In this document: positions 50,450-59,263 of the stretch, piece by piece
Layout of the letters: every line of letters starts with the position of its first letter
How positions within the stretch are numbered: position 1 is the first letter of the stretch
Source: Lachnospiraceae bacterium
Lineage (GTDB): Bacteria > Bacillota > Clostridia > Lachnospirales > Lachnospiraceae
Assembly (NCBI GenBank): GCA_017455525.1
Contig: JAFTAP010000060.1
Location: forward strand, 1-64,000
Length of the DNA: 64,000 bases
Direction: 5' to 3'
The notes under the pieces: model-generated
What the model saw: only the letters and a program-made list of their open reading frames with translations
What the model was told of the DNA's origin: nothing
Database searches by the model: none
Translations under genes and position numbers: made by a program

Positions 50450-51816
50450 TCGAAGGTCCTCCTGAGATCGCGTCTCTTTATCATGAACTTCTCCACGACA
50501 TCTGCCATTGCTATAGACTCTCCGGCGGTAAGCTTGTAGTCATTGCCTCCGGTGCCATTTACCTTAGACATAAATTCAGCTATCTCGTACCTTAGACCGT
50601 CTTCTCCTGAGAAATTCGCCTCGTGATGCTCCACTATATTAGGGTCTTCATACCGGACATCAAAGCTCCTGGTGAGCCACCACGGAGACTTCGCTATGAT
50701 GTATCCTTTAGTGCCGGATACTATGAGCTCCCCCTCAGACTTCACACCCGCACCGGCCTTTGCTGTGGCCATGCCGTCTTTATACCTGAACTGGACTTTA
50801 GTAAGTATGTCAATGCCGTCCTTGCCATATACCGACTCTATCTGCACTTCCTCGTATTCCTTGCCGAAGAGCTTGATTATCGGGAGCATCGTATAACTCC
50901 CATACTCAAGGAACGCTCCACTGTATCTCGCATCAGTCATCTCTCTGGAGCCCGGCGACCCTATCCTGGTGAAGCAGGCATCTATATCGCATATCTTACC
51001 TATCGTACCATCCTTGGCTACAGACAGGAGCTGCTGGAATCCGGGCAGATAAGCCGTCCTTATTCCTTCCATCAGAGTTACCCCCTTATTCGATGCAAGA
51101 TCATATAGCTCCATCGCCTCGGAATAAGTGAAAGTCATGGGCTTCTCGCACAAGACATGCTTCCCTGCGTTCAAGGCTTTTCTCACATATTCGCTGTGCG
51201 TCTCGTTAGGCGATGCCACATAGACTGCATCTGTCTCAGAAAGGAACCTATCAAAGCCATCGGTCCATGTCTTTACCTGATATTCCTTCTCGAAAGCCTC
51301 TGCGCTATCCCTCTCCGGATTATATGCGGAAGTGACTTCTATGCCGGATACATAGCTTGTTTCCTTAAGGAATCTTGGAGCTATCCTGCCGGTGCCTATT
51401 ATCCCAAGCCTCACTATCTTCTGTCTTGCGTCCCGTAGTTCACTGGACGATATTCCGACAGTCCTTGGCAGATACACAACCTCGCAATACTGCTTAAGAT
51501 AATCAAAACGTCCTACCCAGTCGCTGCCCAAGGTAAATATATCTATACCATAGTGCTGTATATCCTCGACCTTCTGTCCCTCATGATCTTCGACTATTAT
51601 CTCATCAGCAAAGCCCGTGTTCCACACGTTATCCATACGGGTTCGTATCGAGTCCACCAGATTCAGCTTACCCCTTAGTCTGTCATAATGCTCTGTTGTT
51701 ACTCCTACTATAAGGTAGTCACCTAAATCCTTTGCCCTCTTCAATAATTGATAATGCCCCTCATGAAAGAGATCGAAAGAACCATATGTTATTACTTTTT
51801 TCTTTTTCCTTGCCAT
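50446..51816 (-). CDS. Cytidylyltransferase-Gfo/Idh/MocA oxidoreductase fusion (intact module)
   Basis: 456 residues. Residues about 6-130 are TagD-like (GSFDLFHEGHYQLLKRA, GSDWVGRFD, YLPRTVGISSSEL) and 140-456 are an oxidoreductase (IIGTGRIAPRFLKE, CEKPMTFTY). It has an AGAGAAG ribosome site. TagD makes CDP-glycerol from glycerol 3-phosphate. Joining it to a dehydrogenase is analogous to the TarI/TarJ pair for CDP-ribitol, so I infer production of a CDP-activated polyol by reduction followed by cytidylylation. A downstream Gfo/Idh/MocA gene may supply a second redox step. Confidence 0.8.
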   Translation of the reverse strand: MARKKKKVITYGSFDLFHEGHYQLLKRAKDLGDYLIVGVTTEHYDRLRGKLNLVDSIRTRMDNVWNTGFADEIIVEDHEGQKVEDIQHYGIDIFTLGSDWVGRFDYLKQYCEVVYLPRTVGISSSELRDARQKIVRLGIIGTGRIAPRFLKETSYVSGIEVTSAYNPERDSAEAFEKEYQVKTWTDGFDRFLSETDAVYVASPNETHSEYVRKALNAGKHVLCEKPMTFTYSEAMELYDLASNKGVTLMEGIRTAYLPGFQQLLSVAKDGTIGKICDIDACFTRIGSPGSREMTDARYSGAFLEYGSYTMLPIIKLFGKEYEEVQIESVYGKDGIDILTKVQFRYKDGMATAKAGAGVKSEGELIVSGTKGYIIAKSPWWLTRSFDVRYEDPNIVEHHEANFSGEDGLRYEIAEFMSKVNGTGGNDYKLTAGESIAMADVVEKFMIKRRDLRRTFD

Positions 51817-51977
51817 AAATCTTCTCTATAATGTATATAACTTACTTATACTTTCCCCATCTGATCAACAAACAGACTAATCCGGCACGAGCGCCAACCC
51901 TATACTGACATGATTCTTTTAAGTACTCCAATATCAATAAAAAGCAAGACTTTTTCTTGTCATATTGTACGCAGAAT

Positions 51978-52006
51978 ATGTTACAACATTTTCTGTATTT
52001 TGCCAA
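51978..52006 (-). promoter_or_regulatory. Possible promoter of the intact fusion/oxidoreductase/GDPD module
   Basis: Minus-strand TTGGCA (52001-52006), 17 bases, TAACAT (51978-51983). The leader is about 150 bases. The match is moderate and other weak candidates occur nearer to the gene. Confidence 0.35.
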
Positions 52007-52020
52007 CTAACCAATAATAT

Positions 52021-52093
52021 GATGCTAGGGTCAAAAGGTACAAATCCGATTGTGCTTGCACAAATAGGATTTGGAACTTTTGACCCCAGCATC
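52021..52093. repeat. 73-bp imperfect palindrome between divergent genes
   Basis: Two 27-base arms match at 24 positions (GATGCT, GGGTCAAAAG and CAAATCC blocks) and enclose an inner TTGTGC-TT-GCACAA hairpin. It lies between the start of the fusion gene on the minus strand and the Nudix-HAD gene on the plus strand. It could be a MITE-like repeat or a shared regulatory element. No T-tract follows on either side. Confidence 0.55.
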
Positions 52094-52155
52094 ATTGAAT
52101 TATTTTATGAATATATGCTACCATGTATGAAATCAAGTTTAGGGAGAAAGTTGAA

Positions 52156-53289
52156 ATGTATAGATCCACGCTTTGCTATCTGAGAAACGGTGGCAAAACC
52201 CTTATGATGCACCGCACGAAGAAGGAAAATGACGTAAATAAGGGCAAATGGATAGGCGTCGGAGGTAAGTTTGAGGACGGCGAGACGGCAGGAGAATGCC
52301 TTATACGGGAAGTAAAGGAAGAAACAGGCACGGAGCTTCATTCCTTTATTTTTCACGGGATAATTTATTTCAGAAATGATGAATTTGAAGACGAGGAAAT
52401 GTACCTTTACTCGGCGCATATAACAGACAAGCAGGCAGAAGCCATAGACCGTAACGATTCTTGTCCGGAGGGAGAGCTTCGCTTTATTCCCGATGAGGAT
52501 ATCATGTCTCTTAATCTTTGGGACGGAGACAGGATATTTCTTGGAGAGCTTATGAATAACAATATCCGCATATCATACGATCTTACATACGAGCATGGAA
52601 AGCTCGTAAAATGCGAAAAGGTTCCGATCAGAAATATCTTTTTCGATCTTGACGGCACACTGATAGATACCGGCGAGGGCATAATGAAATGCGCAGCTCA
52701 TTCGCTTAAAGCCATAGGCGTTGAAGTAGACGACTGGCGTGAGCTTTCATTCTTTGTAGGACCACCGCTCGTATATACCTATACTCACAGATACGGCGTT
52801 GATATGGATAAGGCGAGGGAGCTTGTAAAGATATACAGGGAGCGCTATAACCCCATAGGTGTCTACGAATGCACCCCCTACCCTGGAGTAAGGGAGTGCC
52901 TTGAAACCTTAAAGAATAAGGGCTATAAGCTTTATGTTGCATCTTCCAAGCCTGAGAATATGTGCCGGCTTTTAATGGAGCATTTTGACCTCGCCGACTA
53001 TTTTGACGACATAGCAGGCTCTACTCCCGACGGAAGGATAGATACCAAGACGCAGGTATTGACCGAACTCTTCCGCAGAGGCAGTGCTGATGATCCCTCA
53101 TTCATCGGTGAATCAGTCCTTATAGGCGATACAAGATTTGACATCGAAGGTGCCGTGAATACAGGCATATCAAGCCTTGGCGTATCCTTTGGATATGGCG
53201 ATACAAACGAAATGATAAATCTTGGAGCATCAACTATCGTAGACAGCATGGAAGAAATCACAGACAGTCTATTCAAAAGTCTTGGATAA
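52156..53289 (+). CDS. Nudix hydrolase-HAD phosphatase fusion
   Basis: 377 residues from ATG at 52156, which follows AGGGAGAAAG; an upstream ATG at 52123 lacks a ribosome site. Residues about 1-140 carry a full Nudix box (GGKFEDGETAGECLIREVKE, then ETG) as in 8-oxo-dGTP/UTP diphosphatases. About 165-377 is a phosphoglycolate-phosphatase-type HAD domain (FFDLDGTLIDTG, VASSKPENM, LIGDTRFDIEGA). The only + strand gene of the window, converging on the FAH gene with two bases between stops. Likely cleans or recycles a nucleotide or nucleotide sugar, with the HAD part removing the phosphate. Confidence 0.85.
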   Translation: MYRSTLCYLRNGGKTLMMHRTKKENDVNKGKWIGVGGKFEDGETAGECLIREVKEETGTELHSFIFHGIIYFRNDEFEDEEMYLYSAHITDKQAEAIDRNDSCPEGELRFIPDEDIMSLNLWDGDRIFLGELMNNNIRISYDLTYEHGKLVKCEKVPIRNIFFDLDGTLIDTGEGIMKCAAHSLKAIGVEVDDWRELSFFVGPPLVYTYTHRYGVDMDKARELVKIYRERYNPIGVYECTPYPGVRECLETLKNKGYKLYVASSKPENMCRLLMEHFDLADYFDDIAGSTPDGRIDTKTQVLTELFRRGSADDPSFIGESVLIGDTRFDIEGAVNTGISSLGVSFGYGDTNEMINLGASTIVDSMEEITDSLFKSLG

Positions 53290-53291
53290 AG

Positions 53292-54167
53292 TCAATCTTC
53301 ATACTCTACATCCGAGGCGCAGACCTTATTCACAAGCCGTCCTATGCCCTCTATCTCGCATATAACCTCGTCCCCGTCCTCCAGGAATCCTGGCGGATCC
53401 ATGCCCATAGCTACTCCTGACGGAGTGCCTGTCGCTATGATAGTTCCGGGGCTTAGCGTCATGCCTGCGGATAATGTCTCTATTATCTCAGGAATATCCG
53501 TGATAAGATTCCTCGTATTGGACGACTGCCTTAGATCCCCATTAACGTATGTCTTGATATCAAGCTCCGGAATCCCGTCAAACTCATCCTTAGATACGAT
53601 ACATGGTCCCATCGGCGTGAACCCGTCAAGGCTCTTTCCAAAGTACCATTGCTTATGCTTAGTCTGAAGATTCCTGGCGGATACGTCGTTCACTATAGTA
53701 TAACCGAAAATATGATCCAAAGCTTCAGAAGCCTTGACCTGATACGCTTCTTTCCCTATGATGACTCCAAGCTCGGTCTCATAATCAAGCGAATCACAGA
53801 TGTCCTCGTGCATCGGTATGATATTCCCCGTTCCCTGGGAATAATCAACCCGCTTCGAGAAAAAAATAGGATCAGGACGCTCCTTCGAGAAAGCATCTTT
53901 ATTAAAGCTTTCTGCCTCCTTCGCATGATCGGCATAATTAATCCCTAGGCAGATAACATCCTGCCTAGGGTGGGGAATGGGAGATAAAATCTCTACATCA
54001 GGACTGCCAAGCTCTACTGCTTCGGATAATCCCGGTATACTACCGTCATGTCCTTTTAAGAGCAGCATATTCATCGTCCTGTATGCTCTTAGAATATAAG
54101 CTCTTTTTCCATCCTTAGATGCCGCTACATGCGCTACATCCTTATGCTTTAGCGTATAGTACCTCAT
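53292..54167 (-). CDS. Fumarylacetoacetate hydrolase family protein
   Basis: 291 residues. The metal-binding pattern is visible in DYETELGVIIGK (E-x-E) and in LNYADHAKE upstream, with the later ISRNLQTKHKQWYFGKSLDGFTPMGP-type segment (key part GKSLDGFTPMGP) and GTPSGVA near the C-terminus. Members hydrolyse C-C bonds or decarboxylate and isomerise oxo-acids from aromatic or sugar breakdown. It overlaps the DUF6033-like gene by four bases, a partnership that is not obvious. Confidence 0.85.
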   Translation of the reverse strand: MRYYTLKHKDVAHVAASKDGKRAYILRAYRTMNMLLLKGHDGSIPGLSEAVELGSPDVEILSPIPHPRQDVICLGINYADHAKEAESFNKDAFSKERPDPIFFSKRVDYSQGTGNIIPMHEDICDSLDYETELGVIIGKEAYQVKASEALDHIFGYTIVNDVSARNLQTKHKQWYFGKSLDGFTPMGPCIVSKDEFDGIPELDIKTYVNGDLRQSSNTRNLITDIPEIIETLSAGMTLSPGTIIATGTPSGVAMGMDPPGFLEDGDEVICEIEGIGRLVNKVCASDVEYED

Positions 54168-55051
54168 GCCGAGAAATCTATATTCCCTCCAAGATAAGAA
54201 GCCTCCTCGCCGGTAACGCCAAGCTTGCCTGACACAAGCTTGAAAAGATCATCAAGCGAAGACGCTCTCACTACCTCATACTCGAAGTCATCCTGCTCGC
54301 CATAGGCTTCCTTTGCCTTATCGCTCTTAGCCGACCTCTTCTGCTCAAGCTTCTCTTCCGCTGCTTTCTTAGCTTCCTTCTTCTCGTTAGCTTTCTTTTC
54401 TGTCTTTTTCTCAGCCTGCTTCTTCTGTATGCGCTCCGCCTGCTGTTCGTTTGACTTCTTTAATACCGCAAAATATGACACCTCGCCCTTGTCGTCAACC
54501 TGCATGCCATATCCCTTGACATTATCATTATCCCCGAACTGGCTCTTCATGGAATCAAGCCCCTGCTTTGCCATCTGGATAATGCCCTCGTACTTCTTAC
54601 GGAAGTTCTCATCATTAGCCATTCGCTCGACCTCGTCCTCACCGATAAGGACTACCGTCTTATTAGGATTCGCATAGCTTGCCGCATTAGCCTGAGCGTT
54701 AGCCTTTTCTTCATTGGATACAAGCACGAAATCCATGTCGCCGAATTTACCCTTGAGCTGCTCGTAATATTTCTGAGCCTTCTCGCTAAGCTGCGGCTGT
54801 CCCACGGTCTTGCCTAGATTCTGTGAGTCAAGCATGCCCTTGACCTTGTCTCCTACTATGGAATCCAATACGGAAGACTTATCATAAACCGCTCCCGCAT
54901 CCTTGCTGTTAAATAACCCCGCCTGCGCTGCCTGAGCCTGTGCCGTATCCTGTGCCTTCTGTGCTGCCTGCTGTTTCCCTGCTTTCCCCTGATTAGCTAC
55001 TCCGCTTTGATAAGCAGGAATCTTAGAAAAACTTGAATTAAAATCAACCAT
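54164..55051 (-). CDS. DUF6033-like protein, probably motility-associated
   Basis: 295 residues. It starts VDFNSSFSKIPAYQSG, then an Ala/Gln-rich segment, a central region (KYYEQLKGKFGDMDFVLVS), a Lys/Glu/Ala-rich coiled-coil stretch (about 200-245) and an acidic C-terminus. I associate it with DUF6033, a family seen in flagellated Lachnospiraceae. The ribosome site is AAGGAGGATGCAG. Upstream lies a textbook sigma28 promoter, so it should be expressed with late flagellar genes. Function unknown. The FAH gene follows in the same unit. Confidence 0.6.
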   Translation of the reverse strand: MVDFNSSFSKIPAYQSGVANQGKAGKQQAAQKAQDTAQAQAAQAGLFNSKDAGAVYDKSSVLDSIVGDKVKGMLDSQNLGKTVGQPQLSEKAQKYYEQLKGKFGDMDFVLVSNEEKANAQANAASYANPNKTVVLIGEDEVERMANDENFRKKYEGIIQMAKQGLDSMKSQFGDNDNVKGYGMQVDDKGEVSYFAVLKKSNEQQAERIQKKQAEKKTEKKANEKKEAKKAAEEKLEQKRSAKSDKAKEAYGEQDDFEYEVVRASSLDDLFKLVSGKLGVTGEEASYLGGNIDFSA

Positions 55052-55148
55052 GACTGCATCCTCCTTGATAATATTCGTGCCTTACGCTCTGCCTGCTGAT
55101 TAACCCCCGCATCAGGGCATAAATGCAGAAATCCGTTTCTATTATTAT

Positions 55149-55175
55149 ATATCGGATGGAATCAAGAAAACTTTA
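55149..55175 (-). promoter_or_regulatory. Sigma28 (SigD/FliA) type promoter of the DUF6033-like gene
   Basis: On the minus strand TAAA (55172-55175), 16 bases, CCGATAT (55149-55155). This equals the Bacillus SigD consensus of TAAA and CCGATAT with 15-16 bases between. It lies about 100 bases ahead of the start codon and overlaps the last codons of the upstream HAD gene. Confidence 0.7.
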
Positions 55176-55901
55176 GTGCAAATATCTAAAAACCTTGAAT
55201 CGCCCAAGTATAAGACTCGCTATCCCCGCATTATCCGCCGCAGCCTTGTCCCTGTCCGCCCTGTCGCCGACCATTATCACTTTTTCTTTAACAGTTTCGG
55301 GATACTCACTCATGATATAAAAAAGGGCAGACGGATTAGGCTTCATGGTCTTTATCTCATCCTGCCCACAGTAATACTGAGGCATGTCCTCCGATAGTCC
55401 CACGGCGTCACACTTATCCTCGGTAGGATAGTCGGAATAAATACAGACCCGCTTACCATCTGAAACAAGCCTGTCTATAACACCAAGCAAAGCCTTGTCC
55501 CTGCATTGTCTCACGACATCCATGGGATTGTCGAACATCCACTCCTGTATGACCTCTCCCACTGTATCAGAAGACATGCCTGTCTGCTCTTCAAGCTTGT
55601 GATAAAGCTCATCATCATCTATTGCCTGCGAGCTGTCCCATTCTTCCCTAAGCTTCCTGTATTTTAATATAAGCGAAATATCCTTAAAGCCTCTCTTGCA
55701 AGATACGCAATGCTTTATAAGCCTTAACGCCATCCTTATCTGCATCCCCCTCTGGAAGTACAAGGTTCCATCCATATCGAAGATGATAAGGTCATAGCAT
55801 GCAAGCCTTTCATACAGGCGTGAAGCTCCCTTTTGATGCCTGTCAATGTCCTGCAATATTGAACCCTGTTCAGATTTCAGATTATCCGTCACCAAAGTCA
55901 A
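55173..55901 (-). CDS. HAD-family hydrolase
   Basis: 242 residues. Motif I is FDMDGTLYF (about 41-49), then a CAP domain with an extra helical part, a conserved lysine in MKPNPSAL and the final acids in MVGDRADRDKAAADNAG. It follows a B12-binding radical SAM gene and a UbiA-like gene in the same direction. In mycobacteria a UbiA-type enzyme makes a phosphoribosyl-polyprenyl phosphate whose phosphate is later removed, so this hydrolase may serve as such a phosphatase. That role is inference. Confidence 0.75.
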   Translation of the reverse strand: MTLVTDNLKSEQGSILQDIDRHQKGASRLYERLACYDLIIFDMDGTLYFQRGMQIRMALRLIKHCVSCKRGFKDISLILKYRKLREEWDSSQAIDDDELYHKLEEQTGMSSDTVGEVIQEWMFDNPMDVVRQCRDKALLGVIDRLVSDGKRVCIYSDYPTEDKCDAVGLSEDMPQYYCGQDEIKTMKPNPSALFYIMSEYPETVKEKVIMVGDRADRDKAAADNAGIASLILGRFKVFRYLH

Positions 55902-55919
55902 AGCACCGGCTTACAGTCT

Positions 55920-57371
55920 TTATTTGAATAAATTCACCACAAGCCTCACTCCGTACTTGCAGTAATTAAGGAATACGGACGGCTGCTTCACGCACTCGCC
56001 CATCTTATGCGCTATATACTTGGGACGAAGGTAGAATCCAAGGATTATCTTCCTGCGAAGCTTCTCCACTTCCTCTATCGTAAGATACTTCGTACCCGTC
56101 ATACTTGAATGGAAGAAATCACTTCCCAAGACATTCTTTGCAAGCAGGTTCTCCTCTTTACAGGTCTCATAAAGAGGCGTGCCATAATAAGGAAGAGCCA
56201 TCTTAACCTCGACGAAATCGGGATCTGCTTTGTGTATAAGCCTCTTTGTCTGCATGATATGTCCCTTGTTTTCCCAAGGGAAGCCAATTACGAAGAAGCC
56301 CCAGAAGGGAAGCCCTACCTCATGACACCATCTTGCGGCCTGCAGATTCTGTTCCACCGTAGCTCCCTTTCGTATCTTCTTAAGTATCTCGTCACTTCCA
56401 GACTCAAAGCCGAAGGCCACCATGAAGCAACCTGCCTTCTTCATAAGCTCAAGCGTCTCTTTCTTGAGAGGATTCACCCGTGAATTCGCCGTGAAGTGTA
56501 TGTTGCCGTATAGAGGTGATTCAATTATCATATTGCAGAGCTTCTTAACCCACTCAGCATTTATCGTGAAGGTGTCCGCCTTAAAGAAGAAATCCTTTAT
56601 ACCGAACTTCTCATAGCACTCGGTAAGCTCCTCCATGACATTCTCAGGACTCCGAAACCGCACGCATTTTCCCGATATCTCAGGCGTAAGGCAGAAGACG
56701 CAGCTTGAAGGACAGCCTCTTGCAGTCTGTATCGTAGCCATCGGAGCATCCGTATCGGGTCTTGTGTAGAGGGCGTTATTCATATATTCCCTTGCAGGGA
56801 AGGGCACATCGTCAAGATCCTGTCCCCATACATGGAACTTCGTCTGTACGAACTTACCTGCGGCATCCTTATATAGAATATTATCCACAGAAGCGATATC
56901 TCCCTCGCCCCTTAAGGCATAGTCAGTTATCCCCCCTATAGCGAAGTCCACCTCTCCGCCTATCAGATAATCAATCTTTGAAAGATCAAGCAGGTCAAGC
57001 ATCTCCTGCTCAGGGGCATAGAATATCGCGCCCTTAAGCACCGTCACCGCACCGCATCTGTCCTTAAGGTCATTCATTATCTTGATGTCCTCGTAGATGC
57101 TCGTATTAGTCGTACTGAGCATCAGAAGATCAGGCTTATACTCATCGATTTCCTTATTCATCTGATCGATAGTGCAGCGCTCCGTCTGATAATCCCTTAA
57201 ACGTATCTCATAGCCTTTCTTTAATAAGACCGCCGCCGCATATCCCAGATCGTTGCAGGCGCGCATCGCCTCCGCAGAGCTTCCGTCCACGGCCTGCTGG
57301 CATCTGTCCTCTCCTCGCTGATATATTTTTCCCGGCGGATAGAATAAAAGAACCTTATTTTTCTCGCTCAT
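55920..57371 (-). CDS. B12-binding-domain radical SAM protein
   Basis: 483 residues. An N-terminal B12-binding-like domain (about 1-160) precedes the radical SAM core with CPSSCVFC (CxxxCxxC) in ARGCPSSCVFC. Later parts have GFESGSDEILKKIRKG and an FGFFVIGFPWE-like segment (WGFFVIGFPWE). Such proteins methylate unactivated carbons or make ring contractions on lipids and natural products (e.g. HpnP/HpnJ-type). With a UbiA-like and a HAD gene it probably acts on an isoprenoid lipid or its head group; no substrate known. Confidence 0.8.
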   Translation of the reverse strand: MSEKNKVLLFYPPGKIYQRGEDRCQQAVDGSSAEAMRACNDLGYAAAVLLKKGYEIRLRDYQTERCTIDQMNKEIDEYKPDLLMLSTTNTSIYEDIKIMNDLKDRCGAVTVLKGAIFYAPEQEMLDLLDLSKIDYLIGGEVDFAIGGITDYALRGEGDIASVDNILYKDAAGKFVQTKFHVWGQDLDDVPFPAREYMNNALYTRPDTDAPMATIQTARGCPSSCVFCLTPEISGKCVRFRSPENVMEELTECYEKFGIKDFFFKADTFTINAEWVKKLCNMIIESPLYGNIHFTANSRVNPLKKETLELMKKAGCFMVAFGFESGSDEILKKIRKGATVEQNLQAARWCHEVGLPFWGFFVIGFPWENKGHIMQTKRLIHKADPDFVEVKMALPYYGTPLYETCKEENLLAKNVLGSDFFHSSMTGTKYLTIEEVEKLRRKIILGFYLRPKYIAHKMGECVKQPSVFLNYCKYGVRLVVNLFK

Positions 57372-57428
57372 GTTAATATTTCCCCCTCTAATAACACCAG
57401 TTTAATACCGGACTCCGTCCGTTCGGAG

Positions 57429-58358
57429 CTATATCTCAATAAGGAAAGGCTCCTGGAAAAGCTTCAGCGCCGGTATGTCAACGACGGTGAGTACCACGAA
57501 AATAATCACTATCAGAAGCACGAAAGCCATAAGCTTCTTCTCCTTATAAAGCTTCTCCGGCTTCTGTACCGCCGAGTCATCCTTAAAGGCAATATAAAGA
57601 TAGTAACAAAAAAGCAGGAACAAGAACGGCATCGCAAGCACGTACTCTATACGATACTTCACGAGGAAAAGCCCCATGCAGAAGGTCGAGCAGAAAGCAT
57701 AAAACATGCTTGAGCAAAGAAGCGTCTGCTCAGTATATGCCTCAAAGGACTTCCTGTATAATCCCGCAGTCTTATGATCACCTATCATGCGGTACTCCGC
57801 AAAGCGCTTTATCCCCATAAGGAAAGCGCCACCCATCCAATAGCCTAACAGTATGCTTCCCGGAGGAACCGACACATCAGTCACTATGAACCACCCAAGA
57901 AGAAGTCTTATCATATTATTCACGGACTCCGTGATGACATCCAGAAAAGGTATGTCCTTAGTACGGATTGGCTTCACGTTATAAAGTATACCCATGACAA
58001 GAAGCCATATTTCCACAATAAGGAAGCCCATATTTATCAACAAAGACAGAGCAAGCCCTATTACAGCAAGAACGACATATTCAACCATGATCAGAGAAAA
58101 CTTCATGTTCTCTGAGACTACCGGTCTGTACTTCTTAGTCGGATGATACTTATCAAACTCAGCATCAAGCCACTCATTTATGACATAATTGGCGGAGGCT
58201 ATCATACAAGTAGCTATGAAGCCTACGATGAACCTGAATATAAGCTCCCCCATCGGCGGCATATCAACAAGAAGGAAGCCTACCGCAAGACCCGGTATTA
58301 TGAATAAATTCTTGACCCAGTGATCGGGTCTTGCTATCTTAATATAATTTTTCAACAT
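57429..58358 (-). CDS. UbiA-family prenyltransferase, phosphoribosyl-polyprenyl type
   Basis: 309 residues with eight to nine membrane segments. The first Asp-rich motif reads NEWLDAEFD (N-x3-D-x3-D), followed by KYHPTKKYRPV, typical of decaprenyl-phosphate phosphoribosyltransferase-like members that use PRPP. The second motif is visible around IGDHKTAGLYRKS. It ends one base before the DUF308 gene. Product could be a polyprenyl-phosphate ribose, a donor for cell-surface arabinose or ribose. Confidence 0.85.
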   Translation of the reverse strand: MLKNYIKIARPDHWVKNLFIIPGLAVGFLLVDMPPMGELIFRFIVGFIATCMIASANYVINEWLDAEFDKYHPTKKYRPVVSENMKFSLIMVEYVVLAVIGLALSLLINMGFLIVEIWLLVMGILYNVKPIRTKDIPFLDVITESVNNMIRLLLGWFIVTDVSVPPGSILLGYWMGGAFLMGIKRFAEYRMIGDHKTAGLYRKSFEAYTEQTLLCSSMFYAFCSTFCMGLFLVKYRIEYVLAMPFLFLLFCYYLYIAFKDDSAVQKPEKLYKEKKLMAFVLLIVIIFVVLTVVDIPALKLFQEPFLIEI

Positions 58359-58359
58359 A

Positions 58360-58857
58360 TCACACCCTGTTAACTATCCTCATTATAAGTGTTGACACGC
58401 CATTGTAAACAAAGACCAATCCGATTATCGTAACGAGCAAGTCAGCTGTCCCATTAAGATTCAGCAGTATAACTACTCCCAGTATAACGGTTATGATCGC
58501 CAGTATCAGTGAAACAAACCACCTGGAAGCCCCCGCCTTCTTAGCATTAAAGGAATTTGTTATATTGAATACCCCCGTAGCCAGTATCACTACTCCCATT
58601 ATCAGCGGAAGTATTGATTTTATAAGATTCGGAGACGCGAGGCAGACTATGCCCGCAACCACGGACACGACGGCTCCTGTCATAGTGTACGCCATGTATA
58701 AGCCCTGTCCCCTGATGCCCATGAATATGCCTGTCGCTCCTGCCACGAGCAGTATCACTCCTATCACCTTTATAGCTATATCCATCGTAGTCCCCGGAAA
58801 TAAGATCAGCACCACGCCGATAGCTATCATAATTATATCCCAAAGTATGTTCTTCAT
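58360..58857 (-). CDS. HdeD/DUF308-family membrane protein
   Basis: 165 residues in about six membrane segments made of repeated two-helix units (IIMIAIGVVLILFPGTTM, IIGVILLVAGATGIFMGI). DUF308 proteins include HdeD of E. coli acid resistance. No catalytic motif. A strong hairpin (58878-58915) lies directly before its ribosome site (AAGGGAGAG). Confidence 0.8.
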   Translation of the reverse strand: MKNILWDIIMIAIGVVLILFPGTTMDIAIKVIGVILLVAGATGIFMGIRGQGLYMAYTMTGAVVSVVAGIVCLASPNLIKSILPLIMGVVILATGVFNITNSFNAKKAGASRWFVSLILAIITVILGVVILLNLNGTADLLVTIIGLVFVYNGVSTLIMRIVNRV

Positions 58858-58877
58858 CTCAAAACTCTCCCTTATTT

Positions 58878-58915
58878 GTCATAAGGGGTACCGCTTGCGG
58901 TGGATTCCTTATGAC
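58878..58915. repeat. Palindromic repeat copy 2 (stem with TAAGGAATCCACC motif)
   Basis: Minus strand reads GTCATAAGG, AATCCACC, inner stem around GCAAGC, ACCCC, TTATGAC. Compared with 40577-40620 the outer stem has a C-G to A-T change on both arms and the inner stem is different but still paired. Opposite orientation to copy 1 relative to transcription. Confidence 0.6.
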
Positions 58916-58951
58916 GGTCTACTGTTTTCATAATTGACTTTACACTTCCAC

Positions 58952-59263
58952 TCAGATAAAAATAAACTCACTTAAGAATACCGCAACACAGGCACAGATT
59001 GCAACCGTAAAGAGATCTCCTCCTATAAGTGCCACGATAATTCCTGCCGCAAGCGCAATAGCTCCCGACCATATAGACGACGTAGCAGTAAGTATCGCAG
59101 GAAAGGTCATCACGGCAAGAGTCACGTAAGGCACATAATAAAGGAAGGACTTCACCCATTTATTCTTTATCTCCTTCCTGAAGATAAGAAAAGGAGTGAC
59201 CCTTATAGCATAGACAGTAAGGATCATGATTATAAGAGATAAATAAACCCGCCTGCCGTACAT
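58952..59263 (-). CDS. azlD: AzlD-family branched-chain amino acid exporter subunit
   Basis: 103 residues, three to four membrane segments (TVYAIRVTPFLIFRKEI, YVPYVTLAVMTFPAIL). AzlD works with AzlC to export branched-chain amino acids. The start lies one base after azlC's stop. Confidence 0.85.
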   Translation of the reverse strand: MYGRRVYLSLIIMILTVYAIRVTPFLIFRKEIKNKWVKSFLYYVPYVTLAVMTFPAILTATSSIWSGAIALAAGIIVALIGGDLFTVAICACVAVFLSEFIFI

